In this document: positions 48,074-58,589 of the stretch, piece by piece
Layout of the letters: each line of letters starts with the position of its first letter
Numbering within the stretch: the first letter of the stretch is position 1
Source of the DNA: Apostichopus japonicus
Taxonomy: Eukaryota > Echinodermata > Holothuroidea > Aspidochirotida > Stichopodidae
Length of the DNA: 64,000 bases
NCBI RefSeq assembly: GCF_037975245.1
Contig: NC_092577.1
Span: 325,001-389,000 of the forward strand
Reading direction: 5' to 3'
Translations under genes and position numbers: made by a program
The notes under the pieces: model-generated
Seen by the model: only the letters and a program-made list of their open reading frames with translations
The model's database searches: none
What the model was told of the DNA's origin: nothing

Positions 48074-48146
48074 GGGTTTGGATAGCTCACCTCATAGAAC
48101 ACAAGACATACCATCTGGTAGTCACTGGTTCAAATGTCATTCAACC
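48074..48146 (+). repeat. tRNA-like sequence (unit A)
   Basis: Looks like the tRNA-derived head of a short interspersed element. An A-box-like TAGCTCACCTCATAGAAC and a B-box-like GGTTCAAATGTC are at tRNA-like spacing. The T-stem and acceptor stem pair poorly, so it is not a working tRNA gene. A paralogous copy lies at 57390-57463. Confidence 0.4.
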
Positions 48147-49255
48147 AAAATTCTTCAGACCCTTTGGCCAGTGTAGCAGTTACATGCTGCATGTGCCCCC
48201 ACCTCCACCCCCTCCCACTTTTTTTTTTAAAGCCTGCTATTTGTCTTCAACTCTGTAAATCAGTAGAAACTACATGATTACATGTGGAGAACAAGTCTTG
48301 CCACTTTTCAAATTGAAAAGAGAGAAAAAAAATAACAAGATATATTAAAAATCACAGAGATTTATCAACAGTCCATGAAACTATTATTTGTCACTCTATT
48401 TAATTATTCTAAAATATTATACCCAATATGTGCAACATCTTTACTTAAAAATTGTTTTAATAACAGTACTTTCAATTTCAATTTTTAAATATGCTAACCA
48501 ATTAAACATATACTGTAGTCCATACACTGAAATTCTGCAAGTGTTTTTGAGGGAGCATATCAGTGGGGATATGTATTTTGTTTCATATTTAGAGCAGGTG
48601 GTAGGGATAGGGAAGGAATTGCTTATGAATAGTGAATGACATCTCATACATTTGGATAGTAACTTTATAAAGGGTTACTCATCTTGTGGCATTTGCCTCC
48701 TGAAAAATCAGTCTCAATTTAAAAGGAAATAAAAAGTCAAAAATGGTTTCCAACTGTCCTGAATTTCTGCACTCCTGTTTGGACACACCATTCCTCATAA
48801 CAAACCTATCATTTCTCTTTTCCATCTTTCTGATTTTTGGGGTAATTGTCATAAATAATCTTTATCATGACTATTTCATCAAATGCAGGATATAGTAAAT
48901 AAACATCAATCCATTTAAATATAATCAGTTAAAGGAGAGATGATGAATATCTTTGTCTAGCTACAGAATATGAGGGAAAGAAAGCTTGATCTTCATTTAA
49001 CTGTAGGAGTTCCATTAACAACAAGGATAACCACACTGTCTAGATTATAATAGTACATCGTTAAATTGTTACTAACATACATGATAAAAGCAAAGCTAAA
49101 ATGTACTGTGAATAAATGCAAAAGAAGGAACAAAATCAGTGAACATGCTGGAACCTGTCCAGTTTTACAGTTCTCAAGGATTAGGAAGATTATTTTGCAT
49201 TAAAACGCCTTTTCCTTTTTGCTAAAATGTGCTATTCATGTTTGAAGAAAGATCA

Positions 49256-49325
49256 CAACTCATCTCTCTTCTGGCTCTTTGGTGGATTTACAACTCGTCT
49301 CTCTTCTGGCTTTTTGGTGGATTTA
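49256..49325. repeat. 35-bp tandem duplication across the serpin stop codon (unit A)
   Basis: Two 35-bp units (49256-49290 and 49291-49325), each containing CTCTTCTGGC. The upper unit encodes the PPKSQKRDEL tail; the lower one lies after the stop in another frame. The same arrangement occurs in unit B at 58520-58589. Confidence 0.9.
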
Positions 49326-50463
49326 CAAGTCTTCCAAGAAACAAAATGGAACCAGATGAAGTATCTGAGATGCAAAATATGAATGGTCGGTCGGCTTTAA
49401 ATGCAGGAATATGTTCAATGGAACATCTTATAAAAACAATGGCTGTAGCAGCAGCTGCTTTTGTTCCTTCCTCATTGACCTCAACAAAAGCCTTATGAAT
49501 GACCTTTGACACATAAAGGTGTTCAGATTCAGTTATTCCAGAGAGGTCTGCCTTACTTACATTGAATACATCTGACATTCCCATTAATGACAAATGATCA
49601 TTCAAATCAAAACTCTCTTCCAGTTTGAAACGAGGGAAGCTGACATGGACTTCCTGCTTCCTGCTGTGTTTTACCCAAGACGTTATGACCTGCATGTTTA
49701 TCTTGGATTCTAAGTTAGTAAGGTTATTGGACGGGTCTGGTAATATGATTACCATGCGCAGAGTATTACCAACGTACGGTAGGGATAGAACCTGACATTT
49801 CAGATCTTGATCTTCAAAATAATCAAAGGAACCTTTCTGGTACATCATATCTACTGGAATGCTCTCACTGGATGAAGCATGAAATGGCTGAAGAGAAGTA
49901 CTCTCTGGATCAAACTGTGACAACCAGTTACCTTTAAAGTATACAGCATTAACCAATACAAGCACTGTCAAAGAGTCCAAAACTCCTGGTGCTATTAGAT
50001 CTTTGATCTTGTCATTGGTCTGCTCTGAAATCCAGCTGTTGATCTTTGTTCTGGCATTCTCTGCATCCCTCTTGAAGTCAATAGGCATCAGCTCGGCTTG
50101 GTAATGAACTTTGGTCGTTTTCAGAAAGGATTCTAGGAAGGTGTAGTCCTTCTGACCGTACAGCCGATTGGCAGACTTTAGAGTGAACAAGGCATTGGGA
50201 GATAAAATCAAATCATTCAACTCCTGAAAAGCACTGTGAACATCATTACCTTTAAACTTGTTGATCCTTAACACTTGTGACATTTGCTTGGCGGTGTTGC
50301 TTCTAGCTCCAGCAAACGTCATGGTAAGAGCTGCCATAATGCTATAAGGTGAGAAGAAGAGGTTCTTAGATGGATCCTTACCGATGTGTCCATACAGCTC
50401 CCATGAGAATTCATTTAAGGAGTTGGCCAATTGGCTCGCTTCACTGATACTTGTAGTTGACAT
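49288..50463 (-). CDS. Serpin (clade B-like), unit A copy
   Basis: A 391-residue serine protease inhibitor with its coding sequence in one exon, full length for the fold. It has ANSLNEFSWELYG, NLFFSPYSIMAALTM, ADLSGITE and the family signature FKADRPFIF. The hinge at 331-341 reads EEGTKAAAATA, the pattern of inhibitory serpins, with Lys at P13 where Glu is usual. By the standard 17-residue count from the hinge, P1 is Cys347 (loop IVFIRC/S). The start is fixed by an in-frame TAA nine bases upstream within the same exon. An acceptor (CCTCTGCAG at 50477) implies an upstream non-coding exon. No signal peptide is visible, yet the protein ends KRDEL, an ER-retrieval-type tail. The target protease is unknown. 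Confidence 0.93.
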   Translation of the reverse strand: MSTTSISEASQLANSLNEFSWELYGHIGKDPSKNLFFSPYSIMAALTMTFAGARSNTAKQMSQVLRINKFKGNDVHSAFQELNDLILSPNALFTLKSANRLYGQKDYTFLESFLKTTKVHYQAELMPIDFKRDAENARTKINSWISEQTNDKIKDLIAPGVLDSLTVLVLVNAVYFKGNWLSQFDPESTSLQPFHASSSESIPVDMMYQKGSFDYFEDQDLKCQVLSLPYVGNTLRMVIILPDPSNNLTNLESKINMQVITSWVKHSRKQEVHVSFPRFKLEESFDLNDHLSLMGMSDVFNVSKADLSGITESEHLYVSKVIHKAFVEVNEEGTKAAAATAIVFIRCSIEHIPAFKADRPFIFCISDTSSGSILFLGRLVNPPKSQKRDEL

Positions 50464-52398
50464 ATTCTGTTAAGTTCTGCAGAGGAAAAAGCAAGCAAAA
50501 CCTGAGAATTATCAACCTCAACGCTAGATGGTGGTACATTTCTGCTCTCAAAGGATTCAGTATTTCCTTGAATTTGCTATCAAAGTAATCTTAAGTATAT
50601 TTACGTCAGGATTGTTTACGATATCTAATCCATGTCTTCATATTTATCATTAGCTATCTGACACACCTTCAACTCTCCTGCTGCACCAATGTTATAAAAT
50701 AGCGTACATAAGAAATGTTATGGTAAAAGAACATTACACATCTAGGCTTGGGGCATTGATTGAATGATTCATAGCCTATAGTATTTAGAAATGTGCATAG
50801 CCTACTTTCAAGGACAAGTAACGTTTTAAGTTAAGAACATTTGAGCCAACAGTTTGAACTTAACTGTTAGTTCCTTAATTTAATTCACAGCTAGGTTCTA
50901 GCACTCTCTCCTCTCACATCTGAACAACGTAGTGAGTCTGACATTCTATTTGGCTCTCTTAGTCATCAAACATACGTCATTTTGACAAACAGTAGGTCTA
51001 GCTTTCTTGCAAATGCTCTCCAGATCCTAGCAGACTTATAAACCTACAATACTGTACATGTTTGTTACACTAACTAGCTGAAGGCTACTGTAAATAGTAG
51101 GCCTTATGACTGTTTCCCCTTACTTCTGACTTGCTGCTATCATTGACATTTCGGAAAATCATGTGTTATAAACATGATCTTTACTAATTGGCAAGGAGAT
51201 ATATAATTTCTTCAATTCAAGAAGATTTTGTACGTAAAATATCAATATAGCTACTTCTAACCCTCTAATTTATTTGCCCAGCAATTATGTCACATATGGC
51301 TAGCTATTCCTAGTCCTACAAGAAAACAGACCCAAATAAGCATAGCCTACCAGTTATGTAAGTGCATAAACCATAGCCTACGCGCATTCCAAACTTACTG
51401 TGATTTGTGAACACTGAGAAACTCGAATAGACTGAAGTTTACAAGTTTATTCAATGGCTGTTATTCAATCTCTGTGTACCACACTCGTGTGAGGTATGTT
51501 AAGTACAAATATGCTTACAAAGTTCATAAGACAAAGAGAATAAAAACATGTATACATGGAAAATGGTGGCGCCAGGCCCCAGACGTATAAGAAGAAAAAG
51601 AAATGTGGACGGAAATGCGAAATGGAAAAGAATAAATAGCTTCACATGCATGCATAATGGATAAAACAAAATGAAAAAAAAAACTTATTTACAATGCCTA
51701 TGGCAAGAAACTAATGAAATTTGGATATGGTTGATCTGCTACTTGATTGAAGCAATTTAATGTGTTCGGTCTATTCCAGAAATATGACTTCATATAAAGT
51801 GTACGGTAATTTTCAAAAGCCTTACATCCAAAAAGATAATGGAACTCGTCTCTAATTTTGTTGCTTGTACATAAATGACATATTCTATTCTCGATAGAAA
51901 TGTTGGTATACCTTCCATGGATACTTGATATTTTAAAATTAGAGCAACGATATTTACAAGGAATTGTACCGGCAAATGGCTTAATTTTGTCAGATACTTT
52001 TTAAAGATAGATTCCTTTTGAATATCCTGTAATTCTTACATTGTGTGTTTACATGGACGTCAGCAACACATTTCTGCTCATACATAAGAATTGCAGAAAA
52101 GTTGCACCATCTATCTGTTGTTTCACTAGCACTGTAATAATGCATCAGTCAGTGCGTTAGAAAAAGAAGAAACTTCTTATGCTGGCTTCGATTGGAGACA
52201 CTTAGCTAACACATATAGCGGTTACGTTACGGCTGTGGTTAGTTTCAAAGTGTTTTATCAAAATAGCTAGTTGACCTCTAGCGTCACTTCCGTTTCTGAT
52301 TTGCTAACTTAAGATGAATTGTATTTTGTTCGTTTTAAGGGTACATTGTGCAGAATTTGGATGTGTTAGGGATAGAGATGAAGATACCAGTTACACAG

Positions 52399-52492
52399 GT
52401 CAACTTGTATGTTGTCGAAACACTTTGAAACTATTACCCCACTGCAGCCAGTGGTTAGTTGCGCAGTGTTTCGACAACATAGCTAGTTGACC
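52399..52492. repeat. Inverted repeat with about 28-bp arms (unit A)
   Basis: AGGTCAACTTGTATGTTGTC then GAAACACT pairs with AGTGTTTCGACAACATAGC then TAGTTGACCT. The unit B equivalent is at about 62886-62976. Confidence 0.8.
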
Positions 52493-52806
52493 TCTTACGT
52501 CATTTCTCGTTTCATATTCGCTGATAATATGAATTGCTTTTTCTTCGTGTTAGGGGTGTAGTGACATTGACATCGACCTAGATTTAAGGGTTTATTTTAT
52601 CCAGTTTTCATTAAAGAAGCAAGATGAGCTGAAACAACAGACAAAGCAAGACACAGTGTTAAGTGCCATGGTGGAAGTAATCATCACAGGGTGGCCAGAC
52701 TCATCAAGGAGGTACAACCTGACGACAATTTTGGAGCTACAGAGATGAACTCACAGTTTGTGATGGAGTAATCGTCAAAGGGTTTCAAGTTGTCATACCC
52801 AAGCAG

Positions 52807-53928
52807 ATGCAAGCAGGTATCTTGCAAAAGCTGCACACAAGTCATTTGGGACAACAGAAAACCAAGTTATTGGCCAGAGAGTGTGTCTATTGGAACAAAA
52901 TTAACAAAGATATTGAAAGAATGGTCCAGTCATGCCTAGCATGCCAACAACAGCAACCAGCAGAACCACTTCTACCGCACGAGATTCCTACAAAACCATG
53001 GAGCACAGTTGCCACTGATCTGTTCGCATTGAAAGGCAAGCAATGGCTGATCGTGGTAGACTACTATAGCAAGTATCCAATCCTACAACAACTTTCAGAT
53101 CAAGTCTCAAGCAACACTGTCATTTCAGCCTTGAAGAAATTTTTTGCTGAACAAGGAATTCCATCTAAGGTTGTGAGTGATAATGGTCCCCAGTATTCCA
53201 TTTACCAGTTCATGATGTTCGCAGAATCATGGGGTTTTACTCATGTGACAACATCCCCTAGGAGACCTAAAGGCAATGGGTTTATAGAGAGACAAATCAG
53301 AACAATAAAAAGTATCATTAAAAAGGCATCAGACATCCAGTTAGCTTTGCTTCATTGGAGAACCACACCTATATCTGAAAGCTTACCCAGCCCTGCAGAA
53401 ATCTTGATGTGCCGCCAGCTGAGAAATACACTTCCCAGCAAGTCACCCAATACCAACGTAGCTGCAGACCATATATACAACCAGCTACAGCAGAGACAGA
53501 ATGCTCAGATGTACTATTTTGACCAACATGCCAGAAGGTCAGAACTACCTACACTATCCAATGGGCAGAAGTCCAGAATTTTGGATCTAGGCACAAGATT
53601 GTGGAAGCCTGCTACAGTTGTTGCCAGAGCTGGAGGTGAACGATCCTACGTTCTCCAGAGCCAAGAGGGGAGATTGCTTAGACGTAATTGGCAGCAGATC
53701 AGACCTGACCTTAGCGAGGCAGAGCAAGTCACAGAAAACAGTCAAGAAATCCCTAGCAAGGCAAATAATACCGGCACAGATACACTGACTACAACTAGTG
53801 TAGATGTACCACCATCCCAGATTTCCAACATCTCACCTCAACAAGAGAGCAGTCCTCATCAGTCTCCAGCCATGCGACCAAAGCGTAACATTCGAAGGCC
53901 AAGGAGGCTTAAAGATTATGTGACGTAG
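52807..53928 (+). CDS. Ty3/gypsy integrase, C-terminal part of pol
   Basis: 373 codons of retrotransposon integrase, which joins the element's cDNA to host DNA. The zinc-binding HHCC set is H10, H13, C43, C46. The catalytic triad D71 (ATDLF), D125 (SDNGPQ) and E161 (FIERQ) has the D-35-E spacing typical of Ty3/gypsy. The C-terminal part has the GTRLWKPATVV and LRRNWQQIRP segment seen after the core in this group, then a Pro/Ser-rich, basic tail. The ATG is internal to pol: the frame continues upstream (RDELTVCDG, VKGFQVVIP) until an apparent single-base frameshift near 52705 separates it from the linker (GWPDS). The reading frame is otherwise undamaged. Confidence 0.88.
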   Translation: MQAGILQKLHTSHLGQQKTKLLARECVYWNKINKDIERMVQSCLACQQQQPAEPLLPHEIPTKPWSTVATDLFALKGKQWLIVVDYYSKYPILQQLSDQVSSNTVISALKKFFAEQGIPSKVVSDNGPQYSIYQFMMFAESWGFTHVTTSPRRPKGNGFIERQIRTIKSIIKKASDIQLALLHWRTTPISESLPSPAEILMCRQLRNTLPSKSPNTNVAADHIYNQLQQRQNAQMYYFDQHARRSELPTLSNGQKSRILDLGTRLWKPATVVARAGGERSYVLQSQEGRLLRRNWQQIRPDLSEAEQVTENSQEIPSKANNTGTDTLTTTSVDVPPSQISNISPQQESSPHQSPAMRPKRNIRRPRRLKDYVT

Positions 53929-54349
53929 TGGCGTATTTCATATCCATGTAGCCTACATAGGATTTCACCTTTTCGTTTTGTTTTGTGAGGAAAAGACCAA
54001 GGAAATGAGAAAACTATTGTTTTATAAGAAAACGAAGAAAGGACAAGTAACAGTAAAGACAGCAAAGCAGACAAAAAACAAAACATAAACAAACAAAAAC
54101 AAAAAAAGGTTGTTTTTTGTTTAATTCCCAAGACAATTCGTTAGTGAAGCATAAAATTTGATTTAACATTTTCTTTGAACCTGTGCAATTTAGCTGATGT
54201 GGAAAGCTCTCTCGGAATCCTTACAGAAGTATTTTAACATTTGTAAAAATGTGTAGCACGATTGGCAGAATCAATCACCGCTGATTGACCTGGAAAGTTT
54301 CGCTAAGTTTTGTTCGATCATTCGTTTTGTTTTGTGTGGAAAAGGGAGA

Positions 54350-54615
54350 TGTAGTGACATTGACATTGACATGACTTTCAATAACACTAACTCAAGCAGC
54401 ATAGCACTCTCACTCAATCTTAAGTGACTGCATGCTCCAGCGACCAAGCTCTAAGAGCCCTGGAACTCTGTGTGCAAGTTCCTGGTACAACACTGTTGTG
54501 TAACAACAGTATCATTGACTACCAGAGACTACATCAAATAAGTTGTTCTAACCACAGCTCTGTTCTCGAGTACTAACCTCAATTGAAGATTGTGACACAA
54601 CCTCAATCCTCAACA
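54350..54615 (+). repeat. 3' long terminal repeat of the Ty3/gypsy element
   Basis: 266 bp, TG...CA ends, directly after the polypurine tract. Its first 16 bases match those at 52557. Confidence 0.85.
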
Positions 54616-55683
54616 AGGGGTAAATTGTGCAGCTTTTGGAATTGTTGGGGATAGAGAAGAAGATACCAGTTACACAGGTCATCTTATCTGTTGTCGAAAG
54701 CTAACCCCAGCCAATACGTTACTGTAAACATAGCACTAAGGGGCTCGCGTCTTCGACGTGGCATACTCAAATTCGGGTCTATATCAATCCGCCCTATTTC
54801 AGATAAAGTGCCAATAGCCAGCAAGAGAATATCATTTTTGATACGTTATCAATTAGGATGTGGTTTTCCGTAGCTTCCATGTTGAAGAGCATGAATGGAA
54901 GTACGTGTAGTGCAATAATTGGGTCCGCAATTTAAGCAATTTTAGACCCGTTTAGACATCTCAGGAGCAGCCTACGAAAATGGTTTACTACTGAGTGAAG
55001 AGGCTTGTTTACAAGTGGCGAAAACGTCAGGCTTTCATAGCAAAAATCTACATGGTCATGACACGAGAAATTGATGAAACCATGAATGCCAACTTGTTAG
55101 CTATCCGGTGATGGGCAGTTTAGCGTGTGAGAACTTATATCTAGAATTAGAGACCACATTACTTTTGTGATTTAGTGTGTAAGTCAATACCAGATTTTAA
55201 TAGCCGTATGCTACCTTCGATATCAACTTGGGTTTGATCAATTTCTGTGCTATGGAATGCAATCGAATTAAACACGATAATTATTTAAAAGGTGTAAATA
55301 AAAATGTTCAGAGCAGACATAGGCAATGATACGTTATCTGATCATATCTTAGTTGATTGTCTATTACATCAACATTTCATTTTGTGCATACATGGCTGTT
55401 CATCAGTCAACTTAATGCAGTCACGTACCTAGAATATAGTGGCACCCCGGCGGATCCTTCTTTTTTCACCCCTATCAGGGAATGGGTGTTCCCATTTGAG
55501 AAATTTGTGTATATGTAAGGTGGCTTAGATGCAAAATGGTGCTATCTTTGGCAATGCTTTGAACTGATTATATGTGTAGGAATTCTCATTCTTTAGTGAA
55601 TGTTTTTGAAGTTTAGCTAGTGATTGTTCAAAATACTCATTTTATGGCACTCACTGACTGGAAACCGGGACGGACCAACCATG

Positions 55684-56075
55684 TTAAGCTGACGAGATAC
55701 CATAATTTGTCAACTAAACAATTAGCAGAAAATTGCTCAATTGCTCAGTTGGAATGAAGCGAGTATTAAAAAATTTGTAGAAAAATATTGAATTGACGAA
55801 ATACGATGAGTTGCCAATTAAACATAAGTTTGCAGAAAATTATTCGAATGCTCAGTTGGAATGAAGCCAGAATTTAAAAAATTGTAGAAGAATGTTGAAT
55901 TAACGAGATATGATGGGTTGTCAATTAAAAAATTTGCAGAAAATTGTTCAATTGCTCAGTTGGAATGAAGTGAACAATTTAACATTTTGTAGAAAAATGT
56001 TGAATTGACGAGATATGATAAGTTGTAAATTAAACATTTTGCAGAAATTTTTTTCAATTGCTCAGTACAGCAACT
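55684..56075. repeat. About 106-bp tandem repeat, 3.5-4 copies
   Basis: The marker CTCAGTTGGAATGAAG and its variants occur at 55744, 55851 and 55955, with a diverged copy at 56061. Each unit includes ATTGACGAGATA-like sequence. Confidence 0.85.
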
Positions 56076-56117
56076 GAAACAATCCAACATTTTTCTGATT
56101 TTTGATAAGATTTTATC

Positions 56118-56480
56118 TTGTTATCTTAACAGTTTTCTGAAAAATGTCAACTTATGGGGCAAAGTTTTTCTTATGTTGATGGCACTTTTAAGCTTCCGTA
56201 GATTATCGTAAACTGTTCAGATTTAACAGCTTAAAGTCAGACTTGTTATCTTAACAATTTACTGAAAAATGTCAACTTATGGGGCAAAGTTTTTCTTATG
56301 TGGATGGCACTTTCAAGCTTCCGTAGATTATCGTAAACTGTTCAGATTTAACAGCTTAAAGTCAGACTTGTTATCTTAACAATTTACTGAAAAATGTCAA
56401 CTTATGGGGCAAAGTTTTTCTTATGTGGATGGCACTTTCAAGCTTCCGTAGATTATCGTAAACTGTTCAGATTAACCAGC
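56118..56480. repeat. 125-bp tandem repeat, about 3 copies
   Basis: CTTGTTATCTTAACA recurs at 56118, 56242 and 56367, with nearly identical units between (GGGGCAAAGTTTTTCTTATG in each). Confidence 0.92.
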
Positions 56481-56999
56481 TCAATGTCAGTCGTTAAGTA
56501 GGCGTGGTTGAAAACTTGACATGACAATCAAAACGACTGCAGACTTGCTTAAGACCATTCACAAAGCGAAAAGATCAAATGTTAAGTATATGATAACTGC
56601 GGTAGCACGTAACGCACATGTCTGCTTATAAACCAGACTGCTGCTTCTTTTAGAGGTATTACGGACACATAAGAACAACAGTGTCCTTATCACTGTACTA
56701 GGCATTGGAAATCATGAAAATAGCTGCAACTCACATGCAAATCCATCAAAGATTGACTATTTTACAAGTCATTTCTTAATTCTAGTTTTATTTATGAATA
56801 TATATAGATGATGTAAAGGGATTGACTGCCTAATTTTCTGATTTCTTATTCCTTTGCTTTAACAACCCTCGTTTAAAGGACATTAAACATAGGATAGTGG
56901 CATTAGGCGACTTTTTGGAAAATTGCATTGTCTTCTTTGAAAAGAGGACATCACATTAGTCATATGATAAAAGTTGGCTCGTAATTATGAACATTTTGC

Positions 57000-57215
57000 T
57001 AAACCTAACTGAAATAGCGCATACTGTCCCTGAACTAACTGAAATAGCGCATACTGTCCCTGAACTAACTGAAATAGCGCATACACGTCCCTGAACTAAC
57101 TGAAATAGCACATACTGTCCCTGAACTAACTGAAATAGCGCATACTGTCCCTGAACTAACTGAAATAGCGCATACACGTCCCTGAACTAACTGAAAAAGC
57201 GCATACTGTCCCTGA
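57000..57215. repeat. 30-bp tandem repeat, 7 copies (unit B)
   Basis: AACTAACTGAAATAGCGCAT plus ACTGTCCCTG, with some units reading ACACGTCCCTG. The paralogous unit A site at 46204 has only two copies. Confidence 0.93.
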
Positions 57216-57389
57216 TGCAGGGGCAGGATGAGGTTTCAATGTAGGGAGGTGACACACAGTTTTAAGGGACATACAAAGTTGGATTTCAGAGAAACTGTGA
57301 AACTGTGGAAACAGGAGTGAGGTACTGCAGTGGCTTCTAACTGGCACCCATAACTAAGAAGTGGCTATGTAGATTGTCACTAAATATAA

Positions 57390-57463
57390 GGGTTTGGATA
57401 GCTCACCTCATAGAACACAAGACATACCATCTGGTAGTCACTCGTTCAAATGTCATTCTAGCC
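57390..57463 (+). repeat. tRNA-like sequence (unit B)
   Basis: Paralogue of the sequence at 48074. The A-box-like part is unchanged, while the B-box now reads CGTTCAAATGTC, losing a key G. Confidence 0.38.
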
Positions 57464-58519
57464 AAAATTCTTCAAACCTTTTTCAGAATGTTTAATTTTG
57501 GCCAGTGTAGCAGTTATTTTTTATTTTTTTTTTGAAAGCCTGCTATTTGGCTTCTGTAAATCAGTAGAAACTACCTGATTACATGTGGAGAACAAGTCTT
57601 GCCACTTTTCAAATTGAAAAGAGAAAAAAGAGATCACAATATATAGCAAGATATATTAACAATCACAGAGATTTGTCAACAGTCCATGCAACTATTATTA
57701 TTTGTCATTGTATTTAATTATTCTAAAATATTATACCCAATATGTGCAACATCTTTACTTAAAAATTGTTTTTAATGATAGTACTTTCAATTTGAATTTT
57801 TAAAAATGCTAACCAATTAAACATAAAGTCCATACACTGAAATTCTGCAAGTTTTTTGAGGGAGCATATCAGTGAGATGAATTGTTTATAAATAGTGAAT
57901 GACGTCTCATGCATTTGGATTGTAACTTTATAAAGGGTCACCCATATTGTGGCATTTGCCTCCTGAAAAATCAGTCTCAATTTAAAAGGAAATAAAAAGT
58001 CAAAAATGGTTTCCAACTATCCTGAATTTCTGTACTCCTGTTTGGACACACCATTGCTCATAACAAACCTATCATTTCTCTTTTCCATCTTTCTGATTTT
58101 TGGGGTTATTTTCATAAATAATCTTTATCATGACTATTTCATCAAATGCAGGATATAGTAAATAAACCATCAATCCATTTAAATATAATCAGTTAAAGAA
58201 GAGATGATGAATATCTTTGTCTAGCTACAGAATGTGAAGGAAAGAAAGCTTGATCTTCATTTAACTGTAGGAGTTCCATTAACAACAAGGATAACCACTC
58301 TGTCTAGATTATAATAGTACATGGTTAAATTGTTACTAACATACATGATAAAAGCAAAGCTAACATGTACTGTGAATAAATGCAAAAGAAGGAACAAAAT
58401 CAGTGAACATGCTGAAACCTGTCCAGTTTTACAGTTCTCAAGGATTAGGAAGATTATTTTGCATGACAACTCTTTTTCCTTTTTGCTAAAATGTGCTATT
58501 CATGTTTGAAGAAAGATCA

Positions 58520-58589
58520 CAACTCATCTCTCTTCTGGCTCTTTGGTGGATTTACAACTCGTCCCTCTTCTGGCTTTTTGGTGGATTTA
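58520..58589. repeat. 35-bp tandem duplication across the serpin stop codon (unit B)
   Basis: Same structure as at 49256-49325, so the duplication is older than the split of units A and B. Confidence 0.9.

Larger units (their letters stand above)
52557..54615 (+). mobile_element. Ty3/gypsy retrotransposon, internally deleted, with target duplication
   Basis: The element starts TGTAGTGACATTGACAT and ends CAATCCTCAACA. It is flanked by AGGGG at 52552-52556 and 54616-54620, a 5-bp target duplication. Unit B has the unoccupied site GTTAGGGGTAAATTG at 63032. The 3' LTR is complete, but the 5' LTR keeps only its first 15-20 bp before jumping into the end of pol. A purine tract, GGAAAAGGGAGA, precedes the 3' LTR. 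What remains is the RNase H-integrase linker, integrase and 3' LTR, so it cannot move on its own. Confidence 0.9.
43328..55276. repeat. Tandem segmental duplication, unit A
   Basis: About 12 kb beginning ATAATTATTTAAAAGG. It is paralogous to unit B (55277-63691) over most of its length, including the serpin gene and its flanks. Relative to B it has a unique block at about 43749-45529, an extra 1.63 kb at 46351-47981, and a Ty3/gypsy remnant at 52557-54615. Its last 650 bp (54616-55276) matches the last 650 bp of unit B. Confidence 0.9.
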
